64,000 nt of DNA from Citrobacter youngae (GCF_003818115.1 NZ_RPOI01000020.1:124001-188000); one strand, 5' to 3'. Shown: positions 32,334-44,585, counted from the stretch's first letter. The notes: generated by a model not told the origin, from the letters alone. Program-made: numbers and translations.

Positions 32334-34166
32334 TCAAAACGGGAACAGCATCGGGATCATCACCACGCACACTGCCATGACAATCACCGTAAACGGTACG
32401 CCAATCTTCACGAAGTCGCTAAAGCTGTAGTTACCCGGCCCCAACACCAGCGTGTTAACAGGTGAAGACACCGGCGTCATAAAGGCGGCGGAAGCCGCCA
32501 TCGCAATCACCATCGCAAAAGGATACGGCGAAACGCCCATCGACTTTGCCGCCGCCAGCGCAATCGGTGCCATCAGCACCGCTGTTGCGGTATTCGAGAT
32601 AAATAAACCAATGGTCGCACACAGGACAAACAGACAACCCAGCATCATGTACGGGCCATATCCCCCACCGACGTCCATGAGTCCTTTTACCACCAGATCG
32701 ACACCGCCGGTCTTTTGTAAAGCCAGCGCAAAAGGCATCATCCCGACGATCAAGATAATGCTTGGCCAGTGGATCGCCTTATAGGCGCTCTCTGCATCAA
32801 TACACCGGAATTTCCCCATCAGCAGGCAGGCGATAATTGCGGCCACCGTATTGGGTATTTCATCCGTCAGCATTAACGCAACCATCAGAACCAGACAGAA
32901 AATCGCGTGCGGTGCCTGGCTGTGCGCCGGAGACGCTTCACTGACTTCGACCGGCATGTTCAACACCACAAAGTCGCGGCCTTTTTTACCCAACGATGTG
33001 ATAAGTTTCCAGTTACCCACGACCAGAATGATATCGCCCATCAGCAACGGTTCATCCACTACCGCGCCGTCCATCGCCGTACCATCACGCTTCACCCCGA
33101 CGACATTCAGGCCGTAACGCGTACGAAACGCGATTTCCCTTACCGTTTTACCGATTAATTCTGATTCCGGGATCAACGAAATCTCAGCCATCCCCACATC
33201 AAGCGCCTGTTCGGAAAAATACTCGCCGCGCAGCACCATCGGCTCCAGCAATTGTTCACTGCAGAATTCGCGCAGATCGACATCAGCGGCGGACATATCA
33301 ATGAGCAAAACGTCACGGGCACGGAACTCAGAGACCCCATTAACGTCCACAATTACGCGCCGAAAGCGACGCCAGCGCTCAACACCAATCACGTTCGCCC
33401 CGTAGCGCTCACGCAGCTTCAGGTCGTCAAGACGCTGGCCAATCATCGGCGAGCCGGGACGAATAGCCAGGCGGCGGGCGCGCCCCGTCAGACGATACTC
33501 TTTGATAAGATCGCGAAAGGTCCGGCGTTTCCAGCCATCCCCCTGTTGCCCGGAGTCCTCACCTTTGAGCATAAAACGCATCAGCAGCATGTAAATGATG
33601 CCGAGCACCAGAACAACCAGCCCAAGCGGAGTCACGCTGAAAAAGCTGAAACCGTTGAGCCCCTCGCGCAGTAACTCACTGTTGACGACCAGGTTGGGCG
33701 GCGTCGCCACCAGCGTCATCATGCCGCTGATAAGCCCCGCGAAGCTAAGCGGCATCATCAGACGCGAGGGCGAGGTTTGCATGCGCATAGATACGCTTAA
33801 AACAACAGGAATAAAAATCGCGACTACGCCAGTGGAACTCATAAAGGCACCGAGCCCGGCGACGGTGATCATCAGCAAAACCAGCATTTTGACTTCACTA
33901 CTGCCGGCCACCTTCACCAGCCATGCCCCCATCACCGTTGCCACCCCGGTACGCACCAGGCCGTCACCAATGATAAATAAAGCCGCAATCAAAATAACGT
34001 TAGGATCGCTGAAACCCGAAAAAGCCTCTGAGATGCTCAGTGTTCCACTCAGAACAAAGGCAATGATGACCAACAGAGCAACTGCATCCATACGCACTCT
34101 GCCAGTGGCAAACAAAACGACGGCAATCGCCAACAATGAGAGAACCCATATCAATTCACCGTTCAC
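32334..34166 (-). CDS. yfbS: YfbS, SLC13-type anion transporter with two RCK-C domains
   Basis: A 610-residue inner-membrane carrier of the SLC13/DASS-ArsB superfamily; the substrate is not known. N-terminal membrane segments (to about residue 200) are followed by two TrkA-C/RCK_C-like cytoplasmic domains (about 215-300 and 310-395, e.g. [19 protein letters not shown] and [17 protein letters not shown]), then a second membrane block with [18 protein letters not shown]. The E. coli orthologue is of the same length. Confidence 0.92.
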   Translation of the reverse strand: MNGELIWVLSLLAIAVVLFATGRVRMDAVALLVIIAFVLSGTLSISEAFSGFSDPNVILIAALFIIGDGLVRTGVATVMGAWLVKVAGSSEVKMLVLLMITVAGLGAFMSSTGVVAIFIPVVLSVSMRMQTSPSRLMMPLSFAGLISGMMTLVATPPNLVVNSELLREGLNGFSFFSVTPLGLVVLVLGIIYMLLMRFMLKGEDSGQQGDGWKRRTFRDLIKEYRLTGRARRLAIRPGSPMIGQRLDDLKLRERYGANVIGVERWRRFRRVIVDVNGVSEFRARDVLLIDMSAADVDLREFCSEQLLEPMVLRGEYFSEQALDVGMAEISLIPESELIGKTVREIAFRTRYGLNVVGVKRDGTAMDGAVVDEPLLMGDIILVVGNWKLITSLGKKGRDFVVLNMPVEVSEASPAHSQAPHAIFCLVLMVALMLTDEIPNTVAAIIACLLMGKFRCIDAESAYKAIHWPSIILIVGMMPFALALQKTGGVDLVVKGLMDVGGGYGPYMMLGCLFVLCATIGLFISNTATAVLMAPIALAAAKSMGVSPYPFAMVIAMAASAAFMTPVSSPVNTLVLGPGNYSFSDFVKIGVPFTVIVMAVCVVMIPMLFPF

Positions 34167-34207
34167 AACATATCCTTGTTAAATGAGAGGGATGAGTCGA
34201 TTCTGCC

Positions 34208-34236
34208 ATAAAAAAGCCCCAACAATCTGGGGCTAA
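34208..34236 (-). terminator. Terminator after yfbT
   Basis: AGCCCC AACAATCT GGGGCT; on the minus strand the stem is followed by TTTTTT, which suits termination of the yfbU-yfbT unit. Seven bases from the yfbT stop. Confidence 0.9.
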
Positions 34237-34243
34237 ATCATGA

Positions 34244-34903
34244 TCAGGTATTTCTTACTACGACCACATTTCCGTTGGGTTGCTTGGTCACGGAAATCTG
34301 TTCCAGACTGGTCAACGAAAAGTCGACCTCATCCAGACGCGGCGTGTCCGCAGGCGCATTGACCGCGATCACATGACACCCAGCCGCCAGTCCTGAAAGC
34401 ACACCAGCGGGCGCATCTTCAACCACGGTACACTCTTGCGGTGCGAGACCCAGCAGTTGAGCACCTAACAGATAAGCGTCTGGTTCTGGTTTCCCTCTTT
34501 TTACCCGTTCGGCGGTGACAAACACTTCAGGCGCGGGAAGCCCCGCGACACGATGGCGCGCTCGTGCGACCGGCATAGAACCGGAGGTCACAATCGCCCA
34601 AGGAATACCCGCTTTATTGAGGTGGTTAAGCAACTCAACAGCCCCCGGCAGCGCGGTGATCCCAGCGGTTTCCGTCGCTTCGATCTGCTCAAGACGGGTG
34701 AACTCCGCAGCGATCTCAGCCTCAGATTTGCCCACCATAAAGTGTCGCAGAGAGGTAATGGCCTGCTTGCCATGAATAAATCCGAGCACCTCGTCGTGAT
34801 CGAGGCCAAAACGATCGGCCCAGTTGCACCACGCGCGTTCTACTGCGGGTAAGGAATCGACCAGCGTTCCATCCAGATCAAACAGAAAACCTTTGCACTG
34901 CAC
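34244..34903 (-). CDS. hxpA: HAD-family sugar phosphatase HxpA (YfbT)
   Basis: A haloacid-dehalogenase hydrolase that removes phosphate from sugar phosphates. The nucleophile motif FDLDGTLVDS lies at the N-terminus, with IVTSGSMP (motif II), the Lys in RVKRGKPEPDAY and the acidic VVEDAPAG (motif IV). I place the start at the GTG at 34903 (VQCKGFLFDLDG): it has GAGGGG upstream, sits 10 bp after the yfbU stop and matches the E. coli N-terminus; the ATG at 34942 would overlap yfbU. Confidence 0.92.
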   Translation of the reverse strand: MQCKGFLFDLDGTLVDSLPAVERAWCNWADRFGLDHDEVLGFIHGKQAITSLRHFMVGKSEAEIAAEFTRLEQIEATETAGITALPGAVELLNHLNKAGIPWAIVTSGSMPVARARHRVAGLPAPEVFVTAERVKRGKPEPDAYLLGAQLLGLAPQECTVVEDAPAGVLSGLAAGCHVIAVNAPADTPRLDEVDFSLTSLEQISVTKQPNGNVVVVRNT

Positions 34904-34913
34904 GCTCGCCCCC

Positions 34914-35472
<559 letters not shown>

Positions 35473-35491
35473 ATGCGTAATCAGGGGTCAA

Positions 35492-35947
35492 TTACAAATC
35501 ATCGAGGAAAGTTTTATCCAGTTGTTTGAAGGCACGCTTAAGCGTGTCAGCCAGCGCCTGGTAATCAGGCTTCCCTTCAACCGGCGATAACGCCTGTCCG
35601 GCTTCTTGTAATTTCCCCCGAACTTCGTAGAACCAGTTGAGAATCGAAGGCGGCAGCGGTGTCACGGAGCGCTTACCCAACCACCACATGCCCTGCATTG
35701 GCAGGCTCAGCGCAAACAGCGCGGTCGCCACAGCCGGTCCCAACTGACCACCCAACGCAATTTGCCAGCATAACGTGAAGACGGCGATAGGCGGCATAAA
35801 ACGGATTGCGTAACGTGTCATACGGATCACGCGGTTCTCTACAAACACGGGCGCGAGGCGCTTTTCCATTGGCCACGTCTTCGCGTAGTGCTGCCCCCGG
35901 CGGAACAAGCTAAAAAAATTGACGGAACGATTATCCGGTGTCGACAT
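35492..35947 (-). CDS. yfbV: YfbV, UPF0208 inner-membrane protein
   Basis: A 151-residue protein with two hydrophobic segments near residues 45-90. The start at 35947 ([18 protein letters not shown]) matches E. coli; a longer reading to 36001 is not supported. E. coli YfbV has been reported to insulate the chromosome Ter macrodomain, so it may have a nucleoid-related role as well as a membrane location. Confidence 0.92.
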   Translation of the reverse strand: MSTPDNRSVNFFSLFRRGQHYAKTWPMEKRLAPVFVENRVIRMTRYAIRFMPPIAVFTLCWQIALGGQLGPAVATALFALSLPMQGMWWLGKRSVTPLPPSILNWFYEVRGKLQEAGQALSPVEGKPDYQALADTLKRAFKQLDKTFLDDL

Positions 35948-36286
35948 GGCGGTTACCTCAACTTCACATATAAAAATTAAAAAATTTGTGCAAAACAACA
36001 ACTACAAAGGACATCGTTCAAAACATTTTGTCTTTGATACCCACATTCAGGTATCCTGTGCCGGCCTGTAAGGCCTTTAGTCCAAAATCATTGAGTCGTC
36101 AAATTGACACATAGTATGCCATTGGCTGAAAAATACGCAAAATGACATAGACTCAAAGGTATTTATTCCATCGTGCCCAAAAAGACCCTGGCGCATGATG
36201 TTAATCATAAACGTCGGTGTCATCATGCGCTACGCTCTATGACTCCCTGACGTTTTTTTAGCCACGTATCATAAATAGGTACTTCC
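35948..36286 (+). promoter_or_regulatory. ackA promoter and leader region
   Basis: A 339-base non-coding region. TTGACA at 36104-36109 is a possible -35, with a weak -10. A perfect 10-bp stem, GCGCATGATG (36191-36200) and CATCATGCGC (36221-36230) with a 20-base loop, lies in the leader of ackA, followed by GTTTTTTTAGCC. It also contains the yfbV promoter on the other strand. Confidence 0.6.
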
Positions 36287-37489
36287 ATGTCGAGTAAGTT
36301 AGTACTGGTTCTGAACTGCGGTAGCTCCTCACTGAAATTTGCCATCATCGATGCAGTAAACGGTGAAGAATACCTTTCTGGTTTAGCCGAATGTTTCCAT
36401 CTCCCAGAAGCACGTATCAAATGGAAAATGGATGGCGGTAAACAAGAAGCGGCTTTAGGTGCAGGCGCCGCTCACAGTGAAGCGCTGAATTTTATCGTTA
36501 ATACTATTCTGGCACAAAAACCAGAACTGTCTGCTCAGCTGACTGCGATTGGTCACCGTGTTGTTCACGGCGGCGAAAAATACACCGGCTCTGTAGTTAT
36601 CGACGATTCCGTTATTCAGGGTATCAAAGATGCAGCCTCTTTTGCACCGTTGCACAACCCTGCACACCTGATCGGTATCGCTGAAGCGCTGAAATCCTTC
36701 CCGAATCTGAAAGACAAAAACGTGGCCGTATTCGACACCGCGTTCCATCAGACTATGCCGGAAGAATCTTACCTCTATGCCCTGCCGTACAGCCTGTACA
36801 AAGAGCATGGCGTTCGTCGTTACGGCGCGCACGGTACCAGCCACTTCTTCGTGACTCAGGAAGCGGCAAAAATGCTGAACAAACCGGTTGATGAACTGAA
36901 CATCATCACTTGCCACCTGGGCAACGGCGGTTCTGTTTCTGCAATCCGTAACGGTAAATGTGTTGATACCTCCATGGGTCTGACCCCGCTGGAAGGTCTG
37001 GTGATGGGTACGCGTTCCGGTGACATCGACCCGGCGATCATCTTCCACCTGCACGACACCCTGGGCATGAGCGTTGACCAGATCAACAAAATGCTGACCA
37101 AAGAGTCTGGCCTGCTGGGTCTGACTGAAGTCACCAGCGACTGCCGTTATGTTGAAGACAACTACACCACCAAAGAAGACGCTAAACGTGCAATGGACGT
37201 TTACTGCCACCGTCTGGCGAAATACATCGGTTCCTACACCGCGCTGATGGATGGTCGTCTGGATGCGGTTGTCTTCACCGGTGGCATTGGTGAAAACGCC
37301 GCGATGGTTCGTGAACTGTCTCTGGGCAAACTGGGCGTTCTGGGCTTCGAAGTTGACCACGAACGTAACCTGGCCGCACGTTTCGGCAAATCTGGTTTCA
37401 TCAACAAAGAAGGTACCCGTCCTGCGGTGGTTATCCCAACCAACGAAGAACTGGTTATCGCGCAAGACGCGAGCCGTCTGACTGCCTGA
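36287..37489 (+). CDS. ackA: Acetate kinase
   Basis: Interconverts acetate + ATP and acetyl phosphate + ADP, the last step of acetate overflow. It has 400 residues. Both family signatures are present: [13 protein letters not shown] (5-17) and [14 protein letters not shown] (about 86-99), with catalytic His regions in [12 protein letters not shown] and nucleotide-binding [12 protein letters not shown] and [10 protein letters not shown]. Codon use is strongly biased, fitting high expression. Confidence 0.98.
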   Translation: MSSKLVLVLNCGSSSLKFAIIDAVNGEEYLSGLAECFHLPEARIKWKMDGGKQEAALGAGAAHSEALNFIVNTILAQKPELSAQLTAIGHRVVHGGEKYTGSVVIDDSVIQGIKDAASFAPLHNPAHLIGIAEALKSFPNLKDKNVAVFDTAFHQTMPEESYLYALPYSLYKEHGVRRYGAHGTSHFFVTQEAAKMLNKPVDELNIITCHLGNGGSVSAIRNGKCVDTSMGLTPLEGLVMGTRSGDIDPAIIFHLHDTLGMSVDQINKMLTKESGLLGLTEVTSDCRYVEDNYTTKEDAKRAMDVYCHRLAKYIGSYTALMDGRLDAVVFTGGIGENAAMVRELSLGKLGVLGFEVDHERNLAARFGKSGFINKEGTRPAVVIPTNEELVIAQDASRLTA

Positions 37490-37495
37490 TTTCAC

Positions 37496-37516
37496 ACCGC
37501 CAGCCTAGCTGGCGGT
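37496..37516 (+). terminator. Intercistronic hairpin ackA-pta
   Basis: ACCGCCAGC CTA GCTGGCGGT, a nine-bp stem with a tiny loop, seven bases after the ackA stop. The following GCTGTTTTG is only a weak U tract, so partial termination or mRNA protection is likely while pta is still read through. Confidence 0.6.
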
Positions 37517-37564
37517 GCTGTTTTGTAACCCGTCTAAATTGGCGGTAACGAAAGAGGATAAACC

Positions 37565-39709
37565 GTGTCCCGTATTATTATGCTGATCCCTACCGGAACC
37601 AGCGTCGGCCTGACCAGCGTCAGCCTTGGCGTGATCCGTGCTATGGAACGCAAAGGCGTTCGTCTGAGCGTCTTTAAGCCTATCGCTCAGCCTCGTGCCG
37701 GTGGCGATGCGCCTGACCAGACTACCAGCATCGTGCGTGCTAACTCTTCTCTGCCAGCCGCTGAGCCGCTGAAGATGAGCCACGTTGAATCTCTGCTGTC
37801 CAGCAATCAGAAAGATGTGCTGATGGAAGAGATTATCGCGAACTATCACGCGAACACTAAAGACGCTGAAGTTGTCCTGGTTGAAGGCCTGGTCCCAACC
37901 CGTAAACATCAGTTCGCGCAGTCTCTGAACTACGAAATCGCGAAAACGCTGAACGCGGAAATCGTCTTCGTCATGTCTCAGGGTACCGATACCCCGGAAC
38001 AGCTGAACGAGCGTATTGAACTGACTCGCAGCAGCTACGGCGGCGCGAAAAACACCAACATCACCGGCGTAATCGTTAACAAACTGAACGCACCGGTTGA
38101 TGAGCAGGGCCGTACTCGCCCGGATCTGTCTGAGATTTTCGACGACTCTTCCAAAGCGAAAGTGATCAAAGTTGATCCGGCTAAACTGCAGGAGTCCAGC
38201 CCGCTGCCGGTTCTGGGCGCGGTGCCGTGGAGCTTCGATCTGATCGCCACCCGTGCAATCGATATGGCGCGTCACCTGAACGCCACCATCGTGAACGAAG
38301 GCGATATCAATACCCGTCGCGTGAAGTCTGTGACTTTCTGCGCACGCAGCATTCCGCACATGCTGGAACACTTCCGCGCAGGTTCACTGCTGGTGACTTC
38401 CGCTGACCGTCCGGACGTGCTGGTTGCAGCATGCCTGGCGGCCATGAACGGCGTGGAAATCGGCGCCCTGCTGCTGACTGGCGGCTATGAAATGGACGCG
38501 CGCATCACTAAGCTGTGCGAACGTGCATTCGAAACCGGCCTGCCGGTATTCATGGTCAACACCAATACCTGGCAGACCTCTCTGAGCCTGCAGAGCTTCA
38601 ACCTGGAAGTTCCGGTTGACGATCACGAGCGTATTGAGAAAGTTCAGGAATACGTTGCTAACTACATCAACGCCGACTGGGTTGAATCTCTGACCGCAAC
38701 GTCTGAGCGCAGCCGTCGTCTGTCTCCACCAGCGTTCCGCTACCAGTTGACCGAACTGGCGCGTAAAGCGGGCAAACGCGTTGTTCTGCCGGAAGGCGAC
38801 GAACCGCGTACCGTTAAAGCGGCCGCTATCTGTGCTGAACGCGGTATCGCAACCTGCGTACTGTTGGGTAACCCGGATGAGATCACCCGCGTTGCGGCGT
38901 CTCAGGGCGTTGAGCTGGGCGCTGGCGTTGAAATCGTTGACCCGGAAGTGGTTCGCGAAAGCTACGTTGCACGCCTGGTCGAGCTGCGTAAGAACAAAGG
39001 CATGACCGAAACCGTTGCCCGCGAACAGCTGGAAGACAACGTCGTTCTCGGCACCCTGATGCTGGAACAGGACGACGTTGACGGTCTGGTTTCCGGTGCC
39101 GTTCACACTACCGCGAATACCATTCGTCCACCGCTGCAGCTGATCAAAACTGCACCGGGTAGTTCCCTGGTGTCTTCTGTGTTCTTCATGCTGCTGCCGG
39201 ATCAGGTTTACGTTTACGGCGACTGCGCGATCAACCCGGATCCAACCGCAGAACAGCTGGCAGAAATCGCGATTCAGTCCGCTGAATCCGCGATTGCCTT
39301 CGGTATCGAACCGCGCGTAGCAATGCTCTCCTACTCCACCGGTACTTCTGGTGCAGGTAGCGACGTAGAGAAAGTACGTGAAGCGACTCGTCTGGCACAG
39401 GAAAAACGTCCTGACCTGATGATCGACGGCCCGCTGCAGTATGACGCCGCCGTTATGGCTGATGTAGCAAAATCCAAAGCGCCGAACTCTCCGGTTGCAG
39501 GTCGCGCTACCGTGTTCATCTTCCCGGATCTGAACACCGGTAACACCACCTACAAAGCGGTACAGCGTTCTGCCGACCTGATCTCCATCGGGCCGATGCT
39601 GCAGGGTATGCGCAAGCCGGTGAACGACCTGTCTCGTGGCGCGCTGGTAGACGATATCGTCTACACCATCGCTCTGACCGCGATCCAGTCTTCCCAGCAG
39701 CAGCAGTAA
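37565..39709 (+). CDS. pta: Phosphate acetyltransferase
   Basis: Converts acetyl-CoA and phosphate to acetyl phosphate. The long 714-residue form has an N-terminal P-loop-like regulatory domain ([14 protein letters not shown] at about 6-19), a DRTGG domain in the middle and the catalytic PTA_PTB domain from about 390, with [24 protein letters not shown] and [10 protein letters not shown]. Preceded by GAAAGAGG and cotranscribed with ackA. Confidence 0.98.
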   Translation: MSRIIMLIPTGTSVGLTSVSLGVIRAMERKGVRLSVFKPIAQPRAGGDAPDQTTSIVRANSSLPAAEPLKMSHVESLLSSNQKDVLMEEIIANYHANTKDAEVVLVEGLVPTRKHQFAQSLNYEIAKTLNAEIVFVMSQGTDTPEQLNERIELTRSSYGGAKNTNITGVIVNKLNAPVDEQGRTRPDLSEIFDDSSKAKVIKVDPAKLQESSPLPVLGAVPWSFDLIATRAIDMARHLNATIVNEGDINTRRVKSVTFCARSIPHMLEHFRAGSLLVTSADRPDVLVAACLAAMNGVEIGALLLTGGYEMDARITKLCERAFETGLPVFMVNTNTWQTSLSLQSFNLEVPVDDHERIEKVQEYVANYINADWVESLTATSERSRRLSPPAFRYQLTELARKAGKRVVLPEGDEPRTVKAAAICAERGIATCVLLGNPDEITRVAASQGVELGAGVEIVDPEVVRESYVARLVELRKNKGMTETVAREQLEDNVVLGTLMLEQDDVDGLVSGAVHTTANTIRPPLQLIKTAPGSSLVSSVFFMLLPDQVYVYGDCAINPDPTAEQLAEIAIQSAESAIAFGIEPRVAMLSYSTGTSGAGSDVEKVREATRLAQEKRPDLMIDGPLQYDAAVMADVAKSKAPNSPVAGRATVFIFPDLNTGNTTYKAVQRSADLISIGPMLQGMRKPVNDLSRGALVDDIVYTIALTAIQSSQQQQ

Positions 39710-39720
39710 TTTGCTGCGTG

Positions 39721-39744
39721 TGCCGGATGCTTTATCCGGCAACA
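39721..39744. repeat. Single REP-like palindrome after pta
   Basis: TGCCGGATGCTTTATCCGGCAA, one short REP-type unit 11 bp after the pta stop and directly before the terminator. Confidence 0.75.
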
Positions 39745-39757
39745 CATCCTGCTTATC

Positions 39758-39791
39758 AAACCGGAAATAGCTAATATTTCCGGTTTTTTTA
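39758..39791 (+). terminator. pta terminator
   Basis: AAACCGGAAATA and TATTTCCGGTTT pair around a short loop and run into a T tract at 39784-39790; a standard intrinsic terminator for ackA-pta. Confidence 0.92.
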
Positions 39792-39910
39792 TATCTGTTT
39801 TTCCCGTTTGCATAATCTGAAACATTTACCAGGATTCGCTGCATCAATGAATAACTATTCTCCTGTTTGCATACTTACCCTCTTTTGCATTGCAACAGGG
39901 ATAGTCTTTC

Positions 39911-41431
39911 ATGTCAGCAGTAACAGAAACACGGTCAGCCAAAAAGTGGGCGATGCCCGACACGCTGGTGATAATTTTTTTCGTCGCCATTTTAACCAGT
40001 CTGGCGACCTGGGTTGTTCCCGTCGGGATGTTCGACAGTCAGGAAGTGCAGTATCAGGTTGATGGGCAAACCAAGACCCGCAAGGTTGTTGATCCCCACT
40101 CATTCCGAATTCTGACCAATGAAGCCGGTGAAGAGCAGTATCACCCGGTTAAGTTCTTTACCACCGGTGACGAAAGTCCTGGTCTGATGAACTTCCCGTT
40201 TGAAGGGTTAACCTCCGGCTCTAAATTCGGTACTGCCGTTGGCATCATTATGTTTATGCTGGTGATTGGCGGCGCGTTTGGCATCGTGATGCGCACCGGA
40301 ACCATTGATAACGGCATCCTGGCGCTCATCCGCCATACCCGGGGTAACGAGGTCTTGTTTATCCCGGTGCTGTTTATTCTCTTCTCATTGGGTGGCGCGG
40401 TATTTGGCATGGGGGAAGAGGCTGTCGCCTTTGCCATTATCATCGCGCCGCTGATGGTACGCTTAGGTTACGACAGTATCACCACCGTACTGGTGACCTA
40501 CATTGCCACCCAAATTGGCTTTGCCAGTTCGTGGATGAACCCATTCTGTGTGGTTGTCGCACAGGGTATTGCCGGTGTCCCTGTGCTCTCGGGTTCGGGT
40601 CTGCGCATCGTGGTGTGGGTTGTGGCGACGATGATCGGTCTGACATTCACGCTGGCCTACGCGGCGCGCATCAAAAAGAATCCGCTGCTGTCACGCGTGC
40701 ATGAATCAGACCGCTTCTTCCGCGAACAGCAGGATGAGGTCATTGAGCGCCGCTTCACGCTCGGCGACTGGCTGGTACTGATGGTGCTGACGGGCGTGAT
40801 CGTGTGGGTCATTTGGGGCGTTATCGTCCACGCGTGGTTTATCCCGGAGATTGCCAGCCAGTTCTTCACTATGGGGTTGGTGATTGGCATTATCGGCGTC
40901 GTCTTTCGGCTCAACGGCATGACGGTTAACATCATGGCGTCCTCATTTACTGAGGGTGCGCGTATGATGATTGCCCCTGCCCTGCTGGTTGGTTTTGCCA
41001 AGGGGATATTGCTGCTGGTAGGCAATGGTGAAGCGGGCGATGCCAGCGTACTGAATACCCTGCTGCACAGCATCGCCAACGGCATTAGCGGTCTGGATAA
41101 CGCCATTGCGGCGTGGTTTATGCTGCTGTTCCAGGCGGTATTTAATTTCTTCGTTACCTCCGGCTCCGGTCAGGCTGCGTTGACCATGCCGCTACTGGCA
41201 CCGTTGGGCGATCTGGTTGGCGTCAACCGTCAGGTCACCGTTCTGGCATTCCAGTTTGGTGACGGATTCAGTCATATTATCTATCCTACGTCGGCATCAC
41301 TGATGGCAACGTTAGGCGTTTGTCGGGTGGATTTTCGTAACTGGCTGAAGGTAGGCGCCACGCTGTTGGGACTGCTGTTTATTATGTCCAGCGTGGTGGT
41401 GATTGGCGCGCAGATAATGGGCTACCATTAA
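39911..41431 (+). CDS. yfcC: YfcC, putative inner-membrane transporter (DcuC/ArcD-like)
   Basis: A 506-residue protein with about 12 membrane segments, of the YfcC/DcuC-type ion-transporter superfamily; the substrate is unknown. Conserved runs include GMGEEAVAFAIIIAPLM, QIGFASSWMNPFCVVVAQG and FVTSGSGQAALTMPLLAPL, the last typical of the family's re-entrant loop. It is preceded by its own spacer after the pta terminator. Location next to ackA-pta suggests, but does not show, a role in organic acid or related flux. Confidence 0.9.
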   Translation: MSAVTETRSAKKWAMPDTLVIIFFVAILTSLATWVVPVGMFDSQEVQYQVDGQTKTRKVVDPHSFRILTNEAGEEQYHPVKFFTTGDESPGLMNFPFEGLTSGSKFGTAVGIIMFMLVIGGAFGIVMRTGTIDNGILALIRHTRGNEVLFIPVLFILFSLGGAVFGMGEEAVAFAIIIAPLMVRLGYDSITTVLVTYIATQIGFASSWMNPFCVVVAQGIAGVPVLSGSGLRIVVWVVATMIGLTFTLAYAARIKKNPLLSRVHESDRFFREQQDEVIERRFTLGDWLVLMVLTGVIVWVIWGVIVHAWFIPEIASQFFTMGLVIGIIGVVFRLNGMTVNIMASSFTEGARMMIAPALLVGFAKGILLLVGNGEAGDASVLNTLLHSIANGISGLDNAIAAWFMLLFQAVFNFFVTSGSGQAALTMPLLAPLGDLVGVNRQVTVLAFQFGDGFSHIIYPTSASLMATLGVCRVDFRNWLKVGATLLGLLFIMSSVVVIGAQIMGYH

Positions 41432-41437
41432 ACAACA

Positions 41438-41475
41438 AGGCCGGATAATGCGCATCAGCGGCTTATCCGGCCTAC
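41438..41475. repeat. REP element between yfcC and yfcD
   Basis: AGGCCGGATAATGCG and CGGCTTATCCGGCCT pair as a REP palindrome between converging genes. Confidence 0.88.
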
Positions 41476-41517
41476 AACGACTCCCGATCCCGTCATCCAG
41501 GATCGGCGGTGCTGAAT

Positions 41518-42072
41518 TTACTCAGCTTCTTCGTGTTTTTCGGCTTTCGCACTTTCATTCTTGGCATTGCGTGTCATCCACAGCGCCAGTGCCTTCAGTG
41601 AGTCCGGTGTAAATTCATCACAGCGCGCGGTAATTTCTTCCGGCGTCAGCCAGCACACTTCACTAATTTCTTCTTCCTGCAGCGCAAACGGTCCGTGAGA
41701 AACGCAGCTAAACAGCCCGCCCCAGACGCGACAGTTCTGGTCTTCAAAATAAAACTGACCGTGCTCGGCAAACGGGACACCGGCAATGCCCAATTCTTCT
41801 TCAGCTTCACGACGCGCGGAGTCCAGAAGCTGCTCATCAGCCTGAACAACCCCCCCCGCGGTAGCATCCAGCATACCGGGCATAAAGTCCTTTGTCTCAG
41901 TGCGACGCTGAACCAGAATTTTACCCATACCATCGTGTACAACGATATACGTTGCACGGTGGCGCAAGCATTGTGCCCGCATTTGTTCCCGGCTGGATTG
42001 TGCGATGACTTCATTGTCTTCATTCACAATATCCACCCATTCAGTACTTGCCAAACGACGCTGTTCCACCAT
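41518..42072 (-). CDS. yfcD: Nudix hydrolase YfcD
   Basis: A Nudix-family pyrophosphohydrolase of undetermined substrate, 184 residues, with four more C-terminal residues than I recall for E. coli. The Nudix box [23 protein letters not shown] is visible in two joined parts, GVVQADE and REAEEELGI, with the spacing Gx5Ex7REUxEExGU exactly kept. It resembles isopentenyl-diphosphate isomerase in overall fold. The C-terminus is unusually rich in Glu and Lys. Confidence 0.94.
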   Translation of the reverse strand: MVEQRRLASTEWVDIVNEDNEVIAQSSREQMRAQCLRHRATYIVVHDGMGKILVQRRTETKDFMPGMLDATAGGVVQADEQLLDSARREAEEELGIAGVPFAEHGQFYFEDQNCRVWGGLFSCVSHGPFALQEEEISEVCWLTPEEITARCDEFTPDSLKALALWMTRNAKNESAKAEKHEEAE

Positions 42073-42128
42073 CAGGAAACCTTCTTTTTTCTAGCGCTCT
42101 TACGGCGCGTTTACGTTTGTGGGGTAAC

Positions 42129-42683
42129 TTACGGATTAATCTCGACCTGCGCAATAATACTTTGATCATTGAGTGCCATCACGCTGAGAACATTATCATC
42201 CAGAATCCCGTAGCTTGCCGTAAATCCCCCTTTCGGGATGCTTACCGAACCCGGGTTAAACTGGTAGATATCCCCACGTCGCTCTGCCACCGGCAGATGC
42301 GTATGTCCATAAACCAGCACATCGCCGGTGTTGAGCGGTGGTAAGTTATCCGGACCAAAAAGATGTCCGTGCGTCAGAAAGAGTCGCTGGCTGTCAGTCA
42401 GAATTTGCTGCCACGGCGCGGTTATTGGAAAATGCAGAAGCATCTGATCCACTTCGCTGTCGCAATTACCACGTACCGCAATTATCCGCGACGCCTGCTC
42501 ATTCAAACGCTCGGCGACCTGCGCTGGCGCGTAGCCCTCTGGCAGCGCATTACGCGGCCCATGGTTCAATACATCGCCCAGTATCACCAGCCATTGCGCA
42601 CCGCTTTGGGCAAACCGTTCAAGTACGCATTCCGTAGCCGGCAACGAACCATGAATGTCCGATGCGAACATCAGTTTCATCAC
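42129..42683 (-). CDS. yfcE: Metallophosphodiesterase YfcE
   Basis: An MJ0936-type phosphodiesterase, active on artificial phosphodiesters in E. coli, natural substrate unknown. It is 184 residues long. The metal site is complete: ASDIHGS (Asp9, His11), LGDVLNHGP, RGNCDSE, THGHLFG and GHTHLPV. Downstream is yfcD after 56 bp, so the two may be cotranscribed. Confidence 0.95.
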   Translation of the reverse strand: MMKLMFASDIHGSLPATECVLERFAQSGAQWLVILGDVLNHGPRNALPEGYAPAQVAERLNEQASRIIAVRGNCDSEVDQMLLHFPITAPWQQILTDSQRLFLTHGHLFGPDNLPPLNTGDVLVYGHTHLPVAERRGDIYQFNPGSVSIPKGGFTASYGILDDNVLSVMALNDQSIIAQVEINP

Positions 42684-42735
42684 TCACCCCTCGTTGAAAA
42701 ATACCTTTCAATGATACTGGATTACGTCCCTACTT

Positions 42736-43470
<735 letters not shown>

Positions 43471-43513
43471 CTATACTTGTAGTGACCGGTTCATGACAAA
43501 ACGGACGCTGAAA

Positions 43514-44149
43514 ATGATCGACCTTTACTACACTCCATCGCCAAACGGGCACAAAATCACACTGTTTCTCGAAGAGGCGCAGTTAAAATACCGTCTGATT
43601 CATGTAGATATCAGCAGAGGCAGCCAGTTCCGCCCTGACTTTTTGCTGATTTCACCGAATAATAAAATTCCGGCCATCATCGACTGCGTCCCGGAGGATG
43701 GCGGAAAACCCATTAGCCTGTTTGAGTCTGGCGAGATTTTACTCTACCTGGCGGAAAAGAGCGGTAAGCTACTCAGCGGCGAATTACGCGAGCGCCACAC
43801 CACGCTGCAGTGGCTCTTCTGGCAGGTTAGCGGACTTGGGCCAATGCTGGGACAAAATCATCACTTCAGCCACTTCGCACCGCAGACTATCCCCTACGCC
43901 ATTGAACGGTATCAGGTGGAAACCCAGCAACTGTACAACGTCATGAATAAACGCCTGGAAATATCACCCTGGCTGGGTGGCGATCATTACAGCATTGCCG
44001 ACATTGCCTGCTGGCCGTGGATTAATCTCCACCAGCGCCAGCGTATCGACCTCGACAACTATCCGGCGGTCAATAACTGGTACGAACGTATCCGTACTCG
44101 TCCTGCAACAGAACGGGCGATGCAGCAAGCGCAGAGCGAGAAAAGTTAA
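43514..44149 (+). CDS. yfcG: Disulfide-bond oxidoreductase YfcG (GST family)
   Basis: A Nu-class GST with disulfide-bond reductase activity using glutathione. The start at 43514 (MIDLYYTPSPNGHKITLF) matches the E. coli start; an upstream ATG would add seven residues. The product is 211 residues, a few fewer than E. coli because the C-terminus is shorter. NNKIPAII and LFESGEILLYLAEK carry the glutathione-binding residues. It is divergent from yfcF and 54 bp before folX. Confidence 0.94.
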   Translation: MIDLYYTPSPNGHKITLFLEEAQLKYRLIHVDISRGSQFRPDFLLISPNNKIPAIIDCVPEDGGKPISLFESGEILLYLAEKSGKLLSGELRERHTTLQWLFWQVSGLGPMLGQNHHFSHFAPQTIPYAIERYQVETQQLYNVMNKRLEISPWLGGDHYSIADIACWPWINLHQRQRIDLDNYPAVNNWYERIRTRPATERAMQQAQSEKS

Positions 44150-44203
44150 CGCGATTCGGTTCTCGTGTATCATGAAAAGGTTCATACATGGAGGAAACCT
44201 GCA

Positions 44204-44566
44204 ATGTCACAACCTGACGCAATTATTCGTATAAAAAACCTTCGTCTGCGCACTTTTATCGGCATTAAAGAAGAAGAGATTCTGAACCGACAGGATATCG
44301 TCATCAATATTGCCATCCACTATCCAGCAGACAAAGCCCGGACCAGTGAAGATATCAACGATGCGCTGAATTATCGCACCATCACCAAGAGCATCATTTC
44401 GCACGTTGAGAGTAACCGCTTCTCATTGTTGGAAAAATTAACGCAAGATGTGCTCGATATCGCACGCGAACATCACTGGGTCACTTATGCTGAAGTGGAG
44501 ATCGATAAACTTCACGCATTGCGTTACGCCGACTCCGTTTCCATGACATTGAGCTGGCAGCGCTAA
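44204..44566 (+). CDS. folX: Dihydroneopterin triphosphate 2'-epimerase
   Basis: Epimerises dihydroneopterin triphosphate to the monapterin form. Start at 44204 ([18 protein letters not shown]) with the strong site GGAGG nine bases upstream gives 120 residues like E. coli. The family features [17 protein letters not shown] and [16 protein letters not shown] with the substrate-binding Glu/Lys are intact. Next gene yfcH follows after 19 bp. Confidence 0.96.
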   Translation: MSQPDAIIRIKNLRLRTFIGIKEEEILNRQDIVINIAIHYPADKARTSEDINDALNYRTITKSIISHVESNRFSLLEKLTQDVLDIAREHHWVTYAEVEIDKLHALRYADSVSMTLSWQR

Positions 44567-44585
44567 ACGTAACCCGGGAGGCGAC

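Noticed and set aside
38384-39847. Minus-strand frame opposite pta (487 codons)
   Set aside because: Antisense shadow of pta caused by its codon bias; low-complexity product.
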